From positions 1 through 64,000 of the forward strand of contig JBBINV010000010.1 of the NCBI GenBank assembly GCA_037443705.1: a stretch of DNA of 64,000 nt, written 5' to 3'. The translations under genes were made by a program, and so were the position numbers. The DNA comes from 2-02-FULL-66-14 sp037443705 (GTDB lineage: Bacteria; Pseudomonadota; Gammaproteobacteria; Burkholderiales; SG8-39). The first letter of the stretch is position 1, and every line of letters starts with the position of its first letter. Shown here in pieces: positions 1 through 8,787 of this stretch. Under the pieces are notes generated by a model that saw nothing but the letters and a program-made list of their open reading frames with translations, had not been told where the DNA came from and did no database searches.

Positions 1-1
1 G

Positions 2-904
2 AGGCGCGCGGGCGAGGCGCGCGCGACGCTCGCGCGCCTGGGCGAAGGGGGCGGCGCGGGCGACGTGCGCTGGGTCGAGGTCTACGCGCACGCCGCGCAG
101 CTGCGCATCACGCCGCTTTCCCCCGCGGAGCTCTTCCGGCGCCAGATGCAGGATCACCCGCGTGCCTGGATCTTCACGTCGGCGACGCTCGCGGTGGGCG
201 AGGACTTCTCGCTATTCAAGCGCGAGCTCGGGATCGAGACATCGGCAGCGCGCGCCTGGCCGAGCCCGTTCCGCTACGAGGAGCAGGCGCTGCTCTATGT
301 GCCGACGGGCCTGCCCGCCGATCCGAACGATCCCGCGTACACCGAGGCCGTGGTGCGCGCCGCGGTTCCGGTGCTCGGCGCGAGCGGCGGGCGCGCGTTT
401 CTCCTGTTCACGACGCATCGGGCGCTCCGCAGGGCGCACGAGCTGCTGCGCGACGCAATCGGCTATCCGCTCCTCGTGCAGGGCACCGGCTCGCGAAGCG
501 AGTTGCTCGAGCGCTTCCGGCGCCTGGGCAACGCGGTGCTGCTCGGGGCGGCCTCCTTCTGGGAAGGGGTCGACGTGCGCGGCGAGGCGCTCTCGGTCGT
601 GTTGATCGACAAGCTGCCGTTCGCGCCGCCCGACGACCCGGTGCTCGCGGCGCGCATCGAGGCGCTGCGCGCGCGCGGCGGCAACCCGTTCACCGAGTAC
701 CAGCTGCCGCAGGCGATCCTCACGCTCAAGCAGGGCGCCGGGCGCCTCATCCGCGACGAGACCGACCGGGGCGTGCTCGTGCTTTGCGACCCGCGGCTCT
801 ACACGAAGTCGTACGGAAAGGCAATCCGCGCGAGCCTGCCGCCGATGAAACCGACGCGCAGCCTCGCGGAAGTCGAAGCGTTCTTCGCTAGAATCGCCGC
901 ATGA
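2..904 (+). CDS. DinG/YoaA-family ATP-dependent DNA helicase, C-terminal part
   Basis: The frame is open from base 2, so only the last 300 residues of a superfamily 2 helicase are present. The C-terminal helicase half is clear: an FLLFTTH segment near the start of the second RecA-like domain, then FWEGVDV, LIDKLPFAPP and the arginine-finger motif QGAGRLIRD. This arrangement is typical of the XPD-like iron-sulphur helicases DinG and YoaA, which unwind DNA 5' to 3' during repair. The iron-sulphur cysteines and Walker A would lie upstream of the window. The stop overlaps the denD start as ATGA. The family is secure; DinG versus YoaA is not decided. Confidence 0.9.
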   Translation, partial: RRAGEARATLARLGEGGGAGDVRWVEVYAHAAQLRITPLSPAELFRRQMQDHPRAWIFTSATLAVGEDFSLFKRELGIETSAARAWPSPFRYEEQALLYVPTGLPADPNDPAYTEAVVRAAVPVLGASGGRAFLLFTTHRALRRAHELLRDAIGYPLLVQGTGSRSELLERFRRLGNAVLLGAASFWEGVDVRGEALSVVLIDKLPFAPPDDPVLAARIEALRARGGNPFTEYQLPQAILTLKQGAGRLIRDETDRGVLVLCDPRLYTKSYGKAIRASLPPMKPTRSLAEVEAFFARIAA

Positions 905-1851
905 AAGCGGTGGTCACCGGAGGCGGCGGGTTCCTGGGGCTCAAGCTCGTGCGAGCGCTTCTCGGGCGCAAGGACTTCACGCGGATCGTCGCGATCGATA
1001 CCGCGTTTCCGGCGGAGGTGCCGCGCGATCCGCGGCTCGAAGTGGTGCAGGGCGACATCTCGGATCCCGCGACCGTCATGCGCGCGGTGTCGCCGGACAC
1101 GTCGGCGCTGTTTCATCTCGCCGCGGTAGTGAGTGGTGCGGCCGAGGCCGACTTCGACCTGGGGATGCGCGTCAATCTCGAGGGTACGCGCCTTCTGCTG
1201 GAGCGGCTGCGGCGCTGCGCCGCCCCGCCGCGCGTGGTGTTCGCGAGTTCGGTCGCGGCCTTCGGCGGGGATCTTCCGGCGGTGCTCGACGACGCGACGC
1301 CCTCGCGCCCCCAGACCTCCTACGGCACGCAGAAGGTCGTCGGCGAGTATCTCGTGTCCGATTACACGCGCAAGGGCTTCATCGACGGGCGGTCGCTGCG
1401 CCTGCCGACCATCGTGGTGCGGCCCGGCCGTCCGAACGCGGCGGCGTCGTCCTTCGCAAGCGGCGTCATCCGCGAGCCGCTCAACGGTGTGAGATCGGAG
1501 TGCCCGGTGGACCCGGCGACCGGGGTGTGGCTGCTTTCGCCGCGGCGCTGCGTGGAAGCGTTCCAGCGCGCGCACGACCTGCCTGCCGATGCGTGGGGAT
1601 GGAACCGCGTCGTGAATCTGCCAGGGATCACGGTGAGCGTGGCGCAGATGCTCGAGGCGCTCGGGCGCGTCGCGGGTCCGGATGTCGCGCGCCGGGTCGC
1701 GTTCGCGCCCGACGAGCGCATTCGCGCGATCGTGAAGACCTGGCCTACGCGGTTCGAGACGCCGCGCGCGCTCGCGCTCGGCTTCCGGCCGGATCCGGAC
1801 ATCGAAACGGTGATCCGCGACTACATCGCGGACGAGAACATCAGAATCTGA
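901..1851 (+). CDS. denD: D-erythronate dehydrogenase-like SDR protein (DenD)
   Basis: A 316-residue extended short-chain dehydrogenase. The Rossmann nucleotide-binding motif TGGGGFLG lies at residues 6-13, and the catalytic Tyr and Lys lie in YGTQK around residues 141-145, followed by LRLPTIVVRPGRPN, which is typical of DenD-type proteins. DenD oxidises D-erythronate to 2-oxo-tetronate with NAD in four-carbon acid sugar catabolism. The usual partners (kinase, decarboxylase or isomerase) are not next to it here; it overlaps a helicase gene by ATGA and abuts bamD tail to tail with no spacer. The substrate is inferred from family resemblance, so another sugar-acid dehydrogenase is possible. Confidence 0.8.
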   Translation: MKAVVTGGGGFLGLKLVRALLGRKDFTRIVAIDTAFPAEVPRDPRLEVVQGDISDPATVMRAVSPDTSALFHLAAVVSGAAEADFDLGMRVNLEGTRLLLERLRRCAAPPRVVFASSVAAFGGDLPAVLDDATPSRPQTSYGTQKVVGEYLVSDYTRKGFIDGRSLRLPTIVVRPGRPNAAASSFASGVIREPLNGVRSECPVDPATGVWLLSPRRCVEAFQRAHDLPADAWGWNRVVNLPGITVSVAQMLEALGRVAGPDVARRVAFAPDERIRAIVKTWPTRFETPRALALGFRPDPDIETVIRDYIADENIRI

Positions 1852-2658
1852 TTACCACTCCGGGTCCCACAGCTTCCACCACGGCACGTCGCGCTTGAAG
1901 CCGCCGGGGCGCAGGTATTTGCTGTCGGGGAAGTTGGCACGCATCACGCGGTCGGCGCCGTCGCGAAGCTCCGCCATGCCGAGCGCGTCGTAGGCCTTCA
2001 CCAGGATGAACACGGCCTCCTCGACCGCGGGCGCCTGAGGGTAGTGCTGTACCGCGTACTGCGCGCGGTTGGCCGCCGCGACGTAGGCGCCTCGCTTCAT
2101 GTAGTAGCGCGCGACGTGCACCTCGTGCTGCGCGAGCGAATTGACCAGGTAGCGCATGCGCGCGGCGGAGTCCTCGGCGTACTTGGAGTCCGGGAAGCGC
2201 GTCACCACTTCCTTGAAGGTCTCGAAGGCGTCGCGCGCACCCTTGGGGTCGCGCTCGGTCATGTCGGGGTTGTCGAGCGCGGCGAAGAGGCCCTGATTCT
2301 CGTTGAAGTTCACCAGGCCCTTCAGGTAGTACGCGTAATCGACGTTCGGATGGTTCGGGTAGAGCTTGATGAAGCGGTCGGCGGCCGCGAGGGCGGAGGC
2401 GCGCTCGCCGTTCTTCCAGTGCGCGTAGGCGACCTCGAGCTGAGCCTGCTGCGCGAAGCGCCCGTACGGGTAGCGCGCCTCGAGCTTCTCGAGGTACTTG
2501 ATCGCCTTTTCCCAGTTCTTCGAGGCCATCTCGTCCTTGGCCTCGCCGTAGAGCTTCTGCGCCGACCAGCCGGCGGTTTCGTCGCGCTCCCCGGTCGCGA
2601 ACCAGCCGCAGCCGGCGAGCGCGGCGCTGAACGCGAGAGCAAGTACACTGCGGTGCAT
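1852..2658 (-). CDS. bamD: Outer membrane protein assembly factor BamD
   Basis: A 268-residue lipoprotein. A short signal peptide ends in the lipobox LAGC, with the lipidated Cys at residue 17, followed by tetratricopeptide-type helical repeats. Recognisable segments include KNWEKAIKYLEKLEARYPYG and RFIKLYPNHPN. BamD is the essential lipoprotein of the BAM complex and binds BamA while feeding outer-membrane beta-barrels. The ATG is fixed because the signal peptide leaves no alternative. The start codon shares two bases with the rluD start on the other strand. No Shine-Dalgarno precedes it, and a TATAAT lies only 8 bases upstream on the minus strand. Confidence 0.95.
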   Translation of the reverse strand: MHRSVLALAFSAALAGCGWFATGERDETAGWSAQKLYGEAKDEMASKNWEKAIKYLEKLEARYPYGRFAQQAQLEVAYAHWKNGERASALAAADRFIKLYPNHPNVDYAYYLKGLVNFNENQGLFAALDNPDMTERDPKGARDAFETFKEVVTRFPDSKYAEDSAARMRYLVNSLAQHEVHVARYYMKRGAYVAAANRAQYAVQHYPQAPAVEEAVFILVKAYDALGMAELRDGADRVMRANFPDSKYLRPGGFKRDVPWWKLWDPEW

Positions 2659-3616
2659 GGGGCGAAATTATAGCGTCGGCGGTGAGGCCGGCTGGGAAGA
2701 GGCGTTCGCCGCGCCGGTCGCAGCCGCGGTGCCGCCCGAGCTCGCTGGCCTGAGGCTCGATCGGGCGCTCGCGCGCATGTTCCCGCAATACTCGCGCAGC
2801 CGCCTCCAGGCCTGGCTGCGCTCGGGCCAGGTGCGCGTGCAAGGCGGCCGGGCCGAGCCGAGGCGGCTGGTCGCGGGCGGCGAGCGTGTCGAGGTCGTGC
2901 CGCCGCCGGCATTGGACGCGGCCGTGCCGCGCGCGCAGAAGATTCCGCTCGCGATCGTGTACGAGGATCGCGACCTGATCGTGATCGACAAACGCGCGGG
3001 CCTCGTGGTGCATCCGGGCGCGGGCGTGCCCGACCGCACGCTTCTCAACGCGCTGCTCGCTCATGCGCCCGAGCTCGCCGCGGTGCCGCGCGCCGGGATC
3101 GTGCATCGGCTCGACAAGGATACCTCCGGGTTGCTCGTGGTGGCGAAGAACGTGAGCGCGCAGGCCGCGCTCGCCGAGCAGCTCGCGACGCGCGCCATGC
3201 GCCGCGTCTACCTCGCGCTCGTGCACGGCGATCCACCGGCCGGCGGCACGGTCGACGCGCCGGTCGGGCGCGATGCGCGCGTTCGCACGCGCATGGCGGT
3301 CACCCACCGCGGCAAGGAGGCGCGCACGCGCTTCCGGGTGCTCGAGCGCTTCGGCCGCGCGGCGCTGATCGAGTGCCGGCTCGAGACCGGGCGCACGCAC
3401 CAGATCCGCGTGCATCTCCAGCACATCCGCCATCCGCTCGTAGGCGACCCTGTCTACCGGCGTGGCACGCGCCACGGCATCGATTTTCCGCGCCAGGCCC
3501 TGCACGCGGCGGAGCTCGAGCTCACGCACCCGCGCACCGGCAGGAAGATGACCTGGCGCGCGCCGCTTCCCGCCGACATGGCGCAGCTTCTCGCGCGCCT
3601 GCGCCGTGCCGCCTGA
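2657..3616 (+). CDS. rluD: 23S rRNA pseudouridine(1911/1915/1917) synthase RluD
   Basis: 319 residues, close to the usual size. An S4 RNA-binding domain spans about residues 30-95 (SRSRLQAWLRSGQVRV), followed by the RluA-type catalytic domain. The active-site Asp, about residue 153, lies in HRLDKDTSGL, and RLETGRTHQIRVH and HPLVGDPVY are family signatures. RluD isomerises uridines in helix 69 of 23S rRNA. The ATG at 2657 overlaps the bamD ATG on the other strand by two bases and has no Shine-Dalgarno; an in-frame GTG at 2729 is an alternative that would still keep the S4 domain. The 3' end overlaps pgeF. Confidence 0.95.
   Translation: MGRNYSVGGEAGWEEAFAAPVAAAVPPELAGLRLDRALARMFPQYSRSRLQAWLRSGQVRVQGGRAEPRRLVAGGERVEVVPPPALDAAVPRAQKIPLAIVYEDRDLIVIDKRAGLVVHPGAGVPDRTLLNALLAHAPELAAVPRAGIVHRLDKDTSGLLVVAKNVSAQAALAEQLATRAMRRVYLALVHGDPPAGGTVDAPVGRDARVRTRMAVTHRGKEARTRFRVLERFGRAALIECRLETGRTHQIRVHLQHIRHPLVGDPVYRRGTRHGIDFPRQALHAAELELTHPRTGRKMTWRAPLPADMAQLLARLRRAA
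2667..2672 (-). promoter_or_regulatory. Candidate -10 element for bamD
   Basis: On the minus strand TATAAT ends 8 bases before the bamD ATG and lies inside the rluD reading frame. A sigma-70 start about 7 bases downstream would give an mRNA beginning almost at the ATG. No convincing -35 is visible at 16-18 bp. On the opposite strand a TACACT at 2644-2649 stands in the same relation to rluD. Prediction only. Confidence 0.4.
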
Positions 3617-4283
3617 CCGGGTCGTGCCCGACTGGATCGTGCCTCCCGGCGTGCACGGGCTCGTGACCACGCGCGCGCTCGGCGACATGCGTTCGGCGGA
3701 AGGACGCGCGCGCCTTCGTGCGCTCTTGCCGGCCGAGCCATTGCTCGTGAGGCAGATTCACGGAATCGGGGTCGTTGACGCCGATTCGCACGATGGAGAA
3801 TTTCCCGAGGCGGACGCGCTCGTCACCCGTCGTCGGAACCGGCCCTGCGTGATTCTCGTCGCCGACTGCATGCCCGTTCTCCTTGCCTCGGATGCCGGCG
3901 GCGTGGCGGGGATCGCGCACGCGGGCTGGCGCGGGCTTGCCGCCGGCGTGATCGAGGCCACGCTGGAGGCGATGCGCGTTTCGCCCGGCCGCCTGATCGC
4001 CTGGCTCGGGCCGGCGATCGGCCCGCGCGCGTACGAAGTGGGCGACGAGGTGCGCGCCGCGTTCCTCGCGCGCGATGCCGGAGCCGCGCGCGCCCTCGCG
4101 CCCTCGCGCCCCGGGCACTGGATGCTCGATCTGTACGCCGTCGCGCGGCAACGGCTCGATGCGAGCGGAGTGAAGCGCGTGTTCGGCGGCGCTTGTTGCA
4201 CGCACTCCGATCCGCAGCGCTTCTTCTCCTGGCGGCGTGACCGCGCCGCCGAGCGCATGGCCGCGGCGATCTGGCTATCGTAG
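3606..4283 (+). CDS. pgeF: Peptidoglycan editing factor PgeF (YfiH/laccase-domain family)
   Basis: 225 residues with the YfiH signatures: RQIHG, ADCMPVLLASD and AHAGWRGL, containing the conserved His and Cys metal ligands, then WLGPAIGPRAYEVG and CTHSDPQRFFSWRRD at the C-terminus. Members remove L-Ser-containing errors from peptidoglycan precursors in the cytoplasm; purine nucleosidase-like activities have been reported for relatives. The GTG start overlaps the end of rluD by 11 bases, and an rluD-pgeF arrangement is common in proteobacteria. Confidence 0.92.
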   Translation: MPPDRVVPDWIVPPGVHGLVTTRALGDMRSAEGRARLRALLPAEPLLVRQIHGIGVVDADSHDGEFPEADALVTRRRNRPCVILVADCMPVLLASDAGGVAGIAHAGWRGLAAGVIEATLEAMRVSPGRLIAWLGPAIGPRAYEVGDEVRAAFLARDAGAARALAPSRPGHWMLDLYAVARQRLDASGVKRVFGGACCTHSDPQRFFSWRRDRAAERMAAAIWLS

Positions 4284-4296
4284 AATCCACGCCCCC

Positions 4297-5049
4297 ATGA
4301 GTCTGGCCTGGATCGTCGCGGCGAGCATCGCCGGCGGAACGCTGTCGGCGGGCGCGGCGGCTTCCGCGCTGCTGCTGCGCGCGTCCTGGGTGCCGGTACT
4401 GGTGTCGTTCGCGATCGGCGCGCTGCTCGGAGCGGCTTTCCTCGAGGTGATCCCGCACGCCTTCGAGCACGGCGAGCCGCGCACCGCGGCGGCCTCGATC
4501 CTGGGCGGGATCCTGGGCTTCTTCCTCCTCGAGAAGTTCCTGCTGTGGCGCCATTCGCACGACGAGCACGAGGGCGGGCACGAACATGACCGCGGCCGCA
4601 GCGGCACCATGATCGTCGTCGGCGACACGGTGCACAACTTCCTCGACGGGATCCTGATCGCCGCGGCGTTCCTGCAGAGCACGTCGCTCGGCGTCGTCAC
4701 CGCGACCGCGATCGTGGCGCACGAGATTCCGCAGGAGGTGGGCGACTTCCTGATCCTGCTCAACTCGGGCTTTTCGAGGGCGCGCGCGCTCGCGCTGAAC
4801 CTCCTGTCGTCCGCGGCGACGCTCGCGGGCGGCGTGCTCGGCTACTACGCGCTGCAGGTGCTCGCGGGCTGGGTGCCGGTGCTCCTCGGCATCGTCGCCG
4901 CGAGCATGATCTACGTGGCAGTGGCGGACCTGATCCCGGGGCTGCACCGGCGCCCGGAGCTGCGCGCGACGCTCGCGCAGACGCTCCTCATCGCGCTCGG
5001 GATCGGCGCGATCGCGCTCGTGCGCGCGATGGTGGGCGAGACGAATTGA
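4297..5049 (+). CDS. ZIP-family divalent metal transporter
   Basis: 250 residues with about eight hydrophobic segments. A His/Asp/Glu-rich cytoplasmic loop (HSHDEHEGGHEHD, about residues 87-99) lies between helices III and IV. Transport-site motifs follow in helices IV and V: HNFLDG and HEIPQE. This is the ZIP (ZupT/ZRT-IRT) family, which imports zinc and sometimes iron or manganese through the inner membrane. The ATG at 4297 is preferred because the frame upstream is the end of pgeF and carries no hydrophobic sequence. A TAGAAT about 16 bases before it may be a -10. Specific substrate unknown. Confidence 0.88.
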   Translation: MSLAWIVAASIAGGTLSAGAAASALLLRASWVPVLVSFAIGALLGAAFLEVIPHAFEHGEPRTAAASILGGILGFFLLEKFLLWRHSHDEHEGGHEHDRGRSGTMIVVGDTVHNFLDGILIAAAFLQSTSLGVVTATAIVAHEIPQEVGDFLILLNSGFSRARALALNLLSSAATLAGGVLGYYALQVLAGWVPVLLGIVAASMIYVAVADLIPGLHRRPELRATLAQTLLIALGIGAIALVRAMVGETN

Positions 5050-5083
5050 CGGGGCGCATGGTGCGGCGCAAAATCCGCCGCCT

Positions 5084-6808
5084 ATGGCCGCACAGCAGGC
5101 GAGCCCCGACGCCGTCGTCGCCGCGATCGCGAACGCGGGAAACCAGGTCACCGAGGGCTGGATGCGGCTTGCGGCGGCGGCGCAATTCGCCGGCTCCGCG
5201 CCCTGGGCCGCGACGCTGCACGGCGATCCGGCGCGCGCAGCGGCGCTCCAGGCTTCCTACCTCGGAGAGCAGGCGCGGCTCTGGCAATCGATGCTCGCGG
5301 GCGAGGCGCGCGCGGCGGCCCGGGCCGAGCCGGGCGACCGGCGCTTCGCCTCGCGCGAGTGGCGCGACAATCCTTACTACTCGTACCTGCGCCAGTCGTA
5401 TCAGCTCGCCACCCGCTACCTTCTGGAGCTCGTGGAGGGCGCGGCGCTCGAAGCGGCTGCGAAGGAGCGGCTGCGCTTCGCCATGCGGCAGTGGACCGAC
5501 GCGCTCAGCCCCGCGAACTTCGCCGCGACCAATCCCGAGGCGCTCAGACGGGCGCTCGAGTCGAACGGCGAGAGCCTCGCGCGCGGGATCGCGAACCTGA
5601 TCGCCGACGCGCGCAAGGGCCGGATCAGCCAGTCCGACGAGTCCGCGTTCGAAGTGGGCCGCAATCTCGCGGTCACGCCGGGCGACGTGGTGTACGAGAA
5701 CGATCTTGCGCAGCTCATCCAGTATGCGCCGGCGACGGCGGAGGTCGGCGCGCGGCCGCTCGTGATGGTGCCGCCGTGCATCAACAAGTACTACATCCTC
5801 GACCTTCAGCCCGGGAACTCGTTCGTGAGATATGCGGTTGCGCAGGGGCACACGGTTTTCATGGTGTCCTGGCGCAACGCGGAGGCGGCGCAGGGGCATT
5901 ACGGCTGGGACGATTACCTGCGGCTCGGGATCTTCGAGCCGTTTCGCGCCGCGCGCGAGATTTGCGGTACCGAGCGCGTGAACGCGCTCGGCTTCTGCGT
6001 CGGCGGCACGCTCCTCGGCGCCGCGCTCGCGGTACAGGCGGCGAGAAACGAGGACGTGGTCGAAGCGGTGACGTTCCTCACGACGATGCACGATTTCTCG
6101 GAACCCGGGCCGGTGGCGGTGTTCATCGACGAGGCCGGGATGGCCGCGCGCGAGGCCACGATCGGCCGCGGCGGCATCCTGCCGGGGACTGACCTCGCAT
6201 TCGTGTTTTCGGCGCTGCGCGCGAACGACCTCATCTGGCCGTACGTGGTCAACAACTACCTGATGGGCGGGGCGCCCGCGGCGTTCGACCTGCTGTACTG
6301 GAACGCCGACAGCACGAACCTCCCGGGGCCGATGTACTGCTATTACGTGCGCAACACCTACCTCGAGAACCGGCTGCGCGAGCCCGGCGCGCTCGTCAAC
6401 TGCGGCGTGCCGGTGGACCTCGGGAGGATCGCGCGCCCGAGCTTCATCCTCGCCACGCGCGAGGACCACATCGTGCCGTGGCGTGCGGCCTACCGCTCGG
6501 TAGGGCTGCTCGGCGGCGAGACGAAGTTCGTCCTCGGGGCGAGCGGCCACGTCGCGGGCGTGATCAACCCCGCGGCGAAGAACCGGCGCAGCTACTGGAC
6601 CGGAGAACCGTATCCGCAGGACGCGGAGGCGTGGCTCGCGGCGGCCGCGGAGCACCCGGGAAGCTGGTGGACAGAGTGGTCGCGATGGCTCGAGCCGTAC
6701 AAGGGCGGAACGCGCGCGGCGCCGGCGCGCGCGGGAAACGCGCGATACCGGCCGATCGAGCCCGCACCCGGCCGCTACGTCAGGCGCAGGATCGCACAGG
6801 AGGCGTGA
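5084..6808 (+). CDS. phaC: Class I poly(3-hydroxyalkanoate) synthase PhaC
   Basis: 574 residues, the normal size for class I PhaC. The lipase-like box GFCVGG places the nucleophilic Cys at about residue 304. The acid (EDHIVPWRAAY, about 465) and His (GASGHVAG, about 488) of the catalytic triad are in place. An N-terminal helical region precedes the alpha/beta-hydrolase core (VMVPPCINKYYILDLQPGNS). The enzyme polymerises (R)-3-hydroxyacyl-CoA into storage polyester on granules. It is first in a phaC-phaA-phaB-phaR operon with short spacers, so short-chain monomers (3-hydroxybutyrate) are the expected substrate. Confidence 0.97.
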   Translation: MAAQQASPDAVVAAIANAGNQVTEGWMRLAAAAQFAGSAPWAATLHGDPARAAALQASYLGEQARLWQSMLAGEARAAARAEPGDRRFASREWRDNPYYSYLRQSYQLATRYLLELVEGAALEAAAKERLRFAMRQWTDALSPANFAATNPEALRRALESNGESLARGIANLIADARKGRISQSDESAFEVGRNLAVTPGDVVYENDLAQLIQYAPATAEVGARPLVMVPPCINKYYILDLQPGNSFVRYAVAQGHTVFMVSWRNAEAAQGHYGWDDYLRLGIFEPFRAAREICGTERVNALGFCVGGTLLGAALAVQAARNEDVVEAVTFLTTMHDFSEPGPVAVFIDEAGMAAREATIGRGGILPGTDLAFVFSALRANDLIWPYVVNNYLMGGAPAAFDLLYWNADSTNLPGPMYCYYVRNTYLENRLREPGALVNCGVPVDLGRIARPSFILATREDHIVPWRAAYRSVGLLGGETKFVLGASGHVAGVINPAAKNRRSYWTGEPYPQDAEAWLAAAAEHPGSWWTEWSRWLEPYKGGTRAAPARAGNARYRPIEPAPGRYVRRRIAQEA

Positions 6809-6810
6809 AC

Positions 6811-7989
6811 ATGGACGACATCGTGATCGTTGGCGCGGCAAGGACCGCGATCGGCAAGTTCGGCGGCGCGTTCGCCAGGATCCCGGCGGCCGAGCTCGGC
6901 GCGCACGTGATCCGCAAGGTGCTCGAACGCGCGGGCGTCGCGCCCGAATCGGTGTCCGAGGTCATCATGGGACAGGTGCTCGCGGCGGGCGTCGGCCAGA
7001 ACCCGGCGCGCCAGGCCGCGATCCGGGCAGGGCTGCCCGACATGACCCCCGCCATGACCATCAACAAGGTCTGCGGCTCGGGGCTGAAGGCCGTGATGCT
7101 CGGCGCGCAATCGATCGCGAACGGCGACGCCGACGTGGTGGTCGCCGGCGGGCAGGAGTCGATGAGCCTCGCGCCGCATGTGCTCGCGGGCTCGCGCGAC
7201 GGCTTTCGCATGGGCGATGCCAAGCTCGTCGACTCGATGATCGTCGACGGCCTTTGGGACGTCTACAACCAGTACCACATGGGCGTCACCGCCGAGAACG
7301 TCGCGAAGGAGTACGCGGTGAGCCGCGAGGAGCAGGACGAGTTCGCGGTCGCCTCCCAGCACAAGGCCGAGGCCGCGCAGAAAGCCGGCAGGTTCCGGGA
7401 CGAAATCGTCCCCTGCGAGGTGCCCACGCGCAAGGGCCCGGTGTCCGTCGCCGACGACGAATACCCGCGCCATGGCGCGACGCTGGAAGCGATGAAGGGC
7501 CTGAAGCCCGCGTTCGACAGGAACGGCACCGTGACCGCCGGCAACGCGTCCGGCATCAACGACGGTGCGGCCGCGGTCATCGTATGCTCGTCGAAGAAAG
7601 CGAAGGAGCTGGGACTGAAGCCGCTCGCGCGCATCAAGGCGTTCGCTTCCGCGGGTGTGGACCCGAAATTCATGGGCATGGGGCCGGTGCCCGCCTCCAG
7701 GCGCTGTCTCGCGCGCGCGGGCTGGACGCCGAACGACCTCGACCTGATGGAGATCAACGAGGCCTTCGCGGCGCAGGCGATCGCGGTGAACCGGCAGATG
7801 GGCTGGGACACCGCGAGAGTCAACGTGAACGGGGGCGCGATCGCGCTCGGGCACCCGATCGGCGCCTCGGGCTGCCGCATCCTGGTGACGCTGCTGCACG
7901 AGATGGCGAAGCGCGACGCGAAGAAGGGCCTCGCGTCGCTTTGCATCGGCGGCGGCATGGGCGTCGCGCTCGCGGTCGAGCGCCAGTGA
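6811..7989 (+). CDS. phaA: Acetyl-CoA C-acetyltransferase (beta-ketothiolase PhaA)
   Basis: 392 residues of thiolase type. The acylated Cys is in NKVCGSGLKAVM (about residue 89), the catalytic His in GHPIGASGCR, and the second Cys in LCIGGGMGVAL near the C-terminus. It condenses two acetyl-CoA to acetoacetyl-CoA, the first step toward 3-hydroxybutyryl-CoA. The ATG at 6811 is two bases past the phaC stop and is preceded by AGGAGG at 6798-6803, which decides this start over longer in-frame extensions inside phaC. Confidence 0.97.
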   Translation: MDDIVIVGAARTAIGKFGGAFARIPAAELGAHVIRKVLERAGVAPESVSEVIMGQVLAAGVGQNPARQAAIRAGLPDMTPAMTINKVCGSGLKAVMLGAQSIANGDADVVVAGGQESMSLAPHVLAGSRDGFRMGDAKLVDSMIVDGLWDVYNQYHMGVTAENVAKEYAVSREEQDEFAVASQHKAEAAQKAGRFRDEIVPCEVPTRKGPVSVADDEYPRHGATLEAMKGLKPAFDRNGTVTAGNASGINDGAAAVIVCSSKKAKELGLKPLARIKAFASAGVDPKFMGMGPVPASRRCLARAGWTPNDLDLMEINEAFAAQAIAVNRQMGWDTARVNVNGGAIALGHPIGASGCRILVTLLHEMAKRDAKKGLASLCIGGGMGVALAVERQ

Positions 7990-8024
7990 TGGTGTAGACT
8001 GCCCGAATCGAGCGAGGAGACCGG

Positions 8025-8768
8025 ATGGCGCAGCGGCTGGCCGTGGTGACCGGCGGCATGGGTGGGCTCGGCGAGACCATCTCGACCAAGATGGCCGACG
8101 CCGGCTACCGGGTGGTGGTCACGTATTCGCCTTCCAACACGAAGTGGAAGAGCTGGCTCGAGGACATGAAGGGACGCGGCTACGCTTTCGCCGCCTATCC
8201 GGTGGACGTGGCGAACTACGACGACTGCGCCGCCAAGTGCACCCAGGTGGTGCGCGATTGCGGCCCGATCGACATCCTGGTCAACAATGCCGGGATCACG
8301 CGCGACATGACGTTCAAGAAGATGGCCAAGGGCGACTGGGACGCGGTGATGCGGACCAACCTCGACTCGTGCTTCAACATGACCAAGCAGGTGATGGACG
8401 GCATGGTCGACAGGGGCTGGGGACGGGTGATCAACGTGTCCTCCGTGAACGGCCAGAAGGGCGCGTTCGGCCAGACCAACTACTCGGCCGCAAAGGCGGG
8501 CATCCACGGATTCACCAAGGCGCTTGCGCTCGAAGTCGCGAAGAAGGGCGTCACCGTCAACACGATCTCGCCGGGCTACATCGGCACCAAGATGGTCACC
8601 GCCATCCCGAGGGAGATACTCGATTCCAAGATCCTGCCGCAGATCCCGGTGGGGCGCCTGGGGCGCCCCGAGGAGATCGCCGGGCTGATCATCTACCTCT
8701 GTTCGGAAGAGGCCGCGTTCGTGACCGGGGCGAACATCTCGATCAACGGCGGCCAGCACATGTACTAG
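8025..8768 (+). CDS. phaB: Acetoacetyl-CoA reductase PhaB
   Basis: 247 residues, a classical SDR. The cofactor motif TGGMGGLG lies at residues 9-16, NNAGITRD is the conserved adenine-ring motif, and the catalytic Ser, Tyr and Lys are in NVSSVNGQKG and YSAAKAG. The C-terminal TGANISINGGQHMY is characteristic of PhaB. It reduces acetoacetyl-CoA to (R)-3-hydroxybutyryl-CoA with NADPH, supplying PhaC. GAGGAGA about 7 bases upstream serves as ribosome binding site. The order phaC-phaA-phaB is the Cupriavidus-type arrangement. Confidence 0.97.
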   Translation: MAQRLAVVTGGMGGLGETISTKMADAGYRVVVTYSPSNTKWKSWLEDMKGRGYAFAAYPVDVANYDDCAAKCTQVVRDCGPIDILVNNAGITRDMTFKKMAKGDWDAVMRTNLDSCFNMTKQVMDGMVDRGWGRVINVSSVNGQKGAFGQTNYSAAKAGIHGFTKALALEVAKKGVTVNTISPGYIGTKMVTAIPREILDSKILPQIPVGRLGRPEEIAGLIIYLCSEEAAFVTGANISINGGQHMY

Positions 8769-8787
8769 GGGCGAAGGAGAGAAGACC

